From contig DHVL01000043.1 of NCBI GenBank assembly GCA_002412645.1, positions 1-6,535 of the forward strand: a DNA stretch of 6,535 nt. The letters are read 5' to 3'. The translations under genes were made by a program, and so were the position numbers. The stretch comes from Candidatus Dojkabacteria bacterium UBA5209. Lineage in GTDB: Bacteria; Patescibacteriota; Dojkabacteria; SC72. The notes beneath the pieces are model-generated. The model was given only the letters and a program-made list of their open reading frames with translations. It did no database searches and was not told the DNA's origin. Below are positions 5,937 to 6,535 of this stretch, piece after piece (the first letter of the stretch is position 1; every line of letters begins with the position of its first letter).

Positions 5937-5965
5937 TTGTGATATCATTAGCTAATTAATATATA
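5937..5965 (+). promoter_or_regulatory. Weak candidate promoter upstream of adk
   Basis: TTGTGA (5937-5942; 4 of 6 match to TTGACA) is followed after 17 nt by TATATA (5960-5965; 4 of 6 match to TATAAT); TATATT at 5962-5967 is a closer match but at 19-nt spacing. Transcription would begin near 5972, only about 8 nt before the adk ATG, so the message would be nearly leaderless. The 54-nt gap is the second widest in the window and has no terminator hairpin, so adk may still be mainly read through from secY. The sequence is so AT-rich that chance matches are likely. Confidence 0.3.
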
Positions 5966-5970
5966 TTAAT
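5955..5970. repeat. Perfect 16-bp AT-only palindrome before adk
   Basis: ATTAATATATATTAAT is its own reverse complement and ends 9 bases before the adk ATG, overlapping the candidate -10 box. It could be an operator for a dimeric regulator, or simply low-complexity AT sequence that melts easily. There is no GC in the stem and no T-run, so it does not look like a terminator. Confidence 0.6.
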
Positions 5971-5979
5971 CATCGTTGT

Positions 5980-6535
5980 ATGAAAACAGTACTCTTTCAT
6001 GGACCATCGGGAAGTGGTAAAGATACACAGGTAGAATTACTTAAAGAGAAGTATGAGTTTGAAGGAATTGCTACGGGGGAGATGTTTAGAGCAATGTATA
6101 AACAGGCAGATTTGGAAGCTATAAAGGCTTACAACTACTGGTCTAAAGGACAGTGGGTACCAAATGAACTTGTATATAGTATGTTAAATAAATGGGTTAT
6201 GCAGTTTGATAAAGAGAAGAATTGGGCTTTTGTATCAGTAGTAAGAGATCCAGGTCAGATAGAGATGTTTGATGCAACGTTAGAAACAGCAGGTAGAAAG
6301 TTAGATCACTTTGTACATTTTACTCTTTCTGAAGAGGCTGCAATAGAGAGGATGGCTCTTAGATGGGTATGCCCTAACTGTGATACTACATATCATGAGA
6401 AATTCAAAATAGAGAAAGTAAAGGGATACTGCGATAAATGTGGTACTAAGCTAGTACAAAGAGAAGATGATCAACCAGATAGGATAAAGAATAGGATTAG
6501 GGAATACAATAGAACTATTGGTCCAATACTTGATA
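5980..6535 (+). CDS. adk: Adenylate kinase with zinc-binding LID, 3'-truncated by the window edge
   Basis: Adenylate kinase catalyses ATP + AMP = 2 ADP in the cytoplasm. The frame is open for 185 codons to the window end. The P-loop reads GPSGSGKDTQ (residues 8-17; usual GAPGAGKGTQ) with K14 intact. The AMP-binding part has ATGEMFRA (31-38; usual STGDLLRA) and GQWVPNELV (57-65). R89, in VVRDPGQ, aligns with the Arg of the usual DGFPRT, but D, G, F, P and T around it are replaced. The LID domain has a four-Cys zinc site, C131, C134, C151 and C154, in VCPNCDTTYH and CDKCG, then QREDDQPDRIKNRI (160-173), which carries the conserved Arg residues. secY-adk adjacency is standard in bacteria. The C-terminal roughly 25-30 residues lie beyond the window. 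The ATG at 5980 begins right before the P-loop strand, as expected. Confidence 0.95.
   Translation, partial: MKTVLFHGPSGSGKDTQVELLKEKYEFEGIATGEMFRAMYKQADLEAIKAYNYWSKGQWVPNELVYSMLNKWVMQFDKEKNWAFVSVVRDPGQIEMFDATLETAGRKLDHFVHFTLSEEAAIERMALRWVCPNCDTTYHEKFKIEKVKGYCDKCGTKLVQREDDQPDRIKNRIREYNRTIGPILD

Noticed and set aside
5922..5955. TTAGCT...AGCTAA inverted repeat after secY as a terminator
   Set aside because: Six-base arms with a 22-nt loop and no following T-run; unlikely to terminate.
1..6535. A novel defence, mobile or other undescribed system
   Set aside because: Every substantial frame on the + strand is a recognised core ribosomal, secretion or nucleotide-metabolism gene in conserved order, with no repeats or insertion signatures.
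1..6535. Alternative genetic code (TGA as Gly or Trp)
   Set aside because: All proteins are full length in the standard code, with conserved Gly encoded by GGN and Trp by TGG, and no in-frame TGA is seen.

Overview
This window is a stretch of the conserved bacterial S10/spc ribosomal-protein operon, all on the + strand. The order is rplP (L16, 5' end cut by the window) - rpsQ (S17) - rplN (L14) - rplX (L24) - rplE (L5) - rpsN (S14) - rpsH (S8) - rplF (L6) - rplR (L18) - rpsE (S5) - rplO (L15) - secY - adk (3' end cut by the window). Every product was recognised from its family motifs, and the order matches the canonical one except that rpmC (L29, normally between rplP and rpsQ) and rpmD (L30, normally between rpsE and rplO) are missing.

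The likely source is a low-GC member of the Candidate Phyla Radiation (Patescibacteria). L30 loss is a known CPR trait, and short, tightly packed genes fit too; the phylum cannot be fixed from this window. The standard genetic code fits: all frames are full length, Trp is always TGG, and no in-frame TGA is seen. The 12 visible stops are 9 TAA, 3 TAG and 0 TGA. Arg is almost always AGA/AGG, and the coding strand is very purine-rich.

Layout: bases 1-338 hold the end of rplP. A 64-nt gap (339-402) holds a good candidate internal promoter and no L29 gene. Bases 403-2205 hold rpsQ, rplN, rplX, rplE and rpsN, with 2-16 nt gaps and a 17-nt rplE/rpsN overlap. A 41-nt gap (2206-2246) holds what looks like a decayed duplication of the end of rpsN. 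Bases 2247-4648 hold rpsH, rplF, rplR, rpsE and rplO, and 4660-5925 hold secY. A 54-nt AT-rich gap (5926-5979) has a palindrome and a weaker promoter candidate, followed by adk.

Together the genes make parts of both ribosomal subunits, including the 5S rRNA-binding pair L5 and L18, the SecY protein-export channel, and adenylate kinase for adenine-nucleotide balance. None of the starts has a recognisable Shine-Dalgarno sequence; nearly all sit behind A-rich, often TAA-containing leaders.

There is no mobile element, CRISPR array, RNA gene or unknown system here. The points worth a second look are the two missing ribosomal-protein genes, lysine- or arginine-rich C-terminal tails on L24 and S5, the absence of Shine-Dalgarno sites, an adenylate kinase with an altered DGFPRT motif, and two candidate internal promoters in the two widest gaps.
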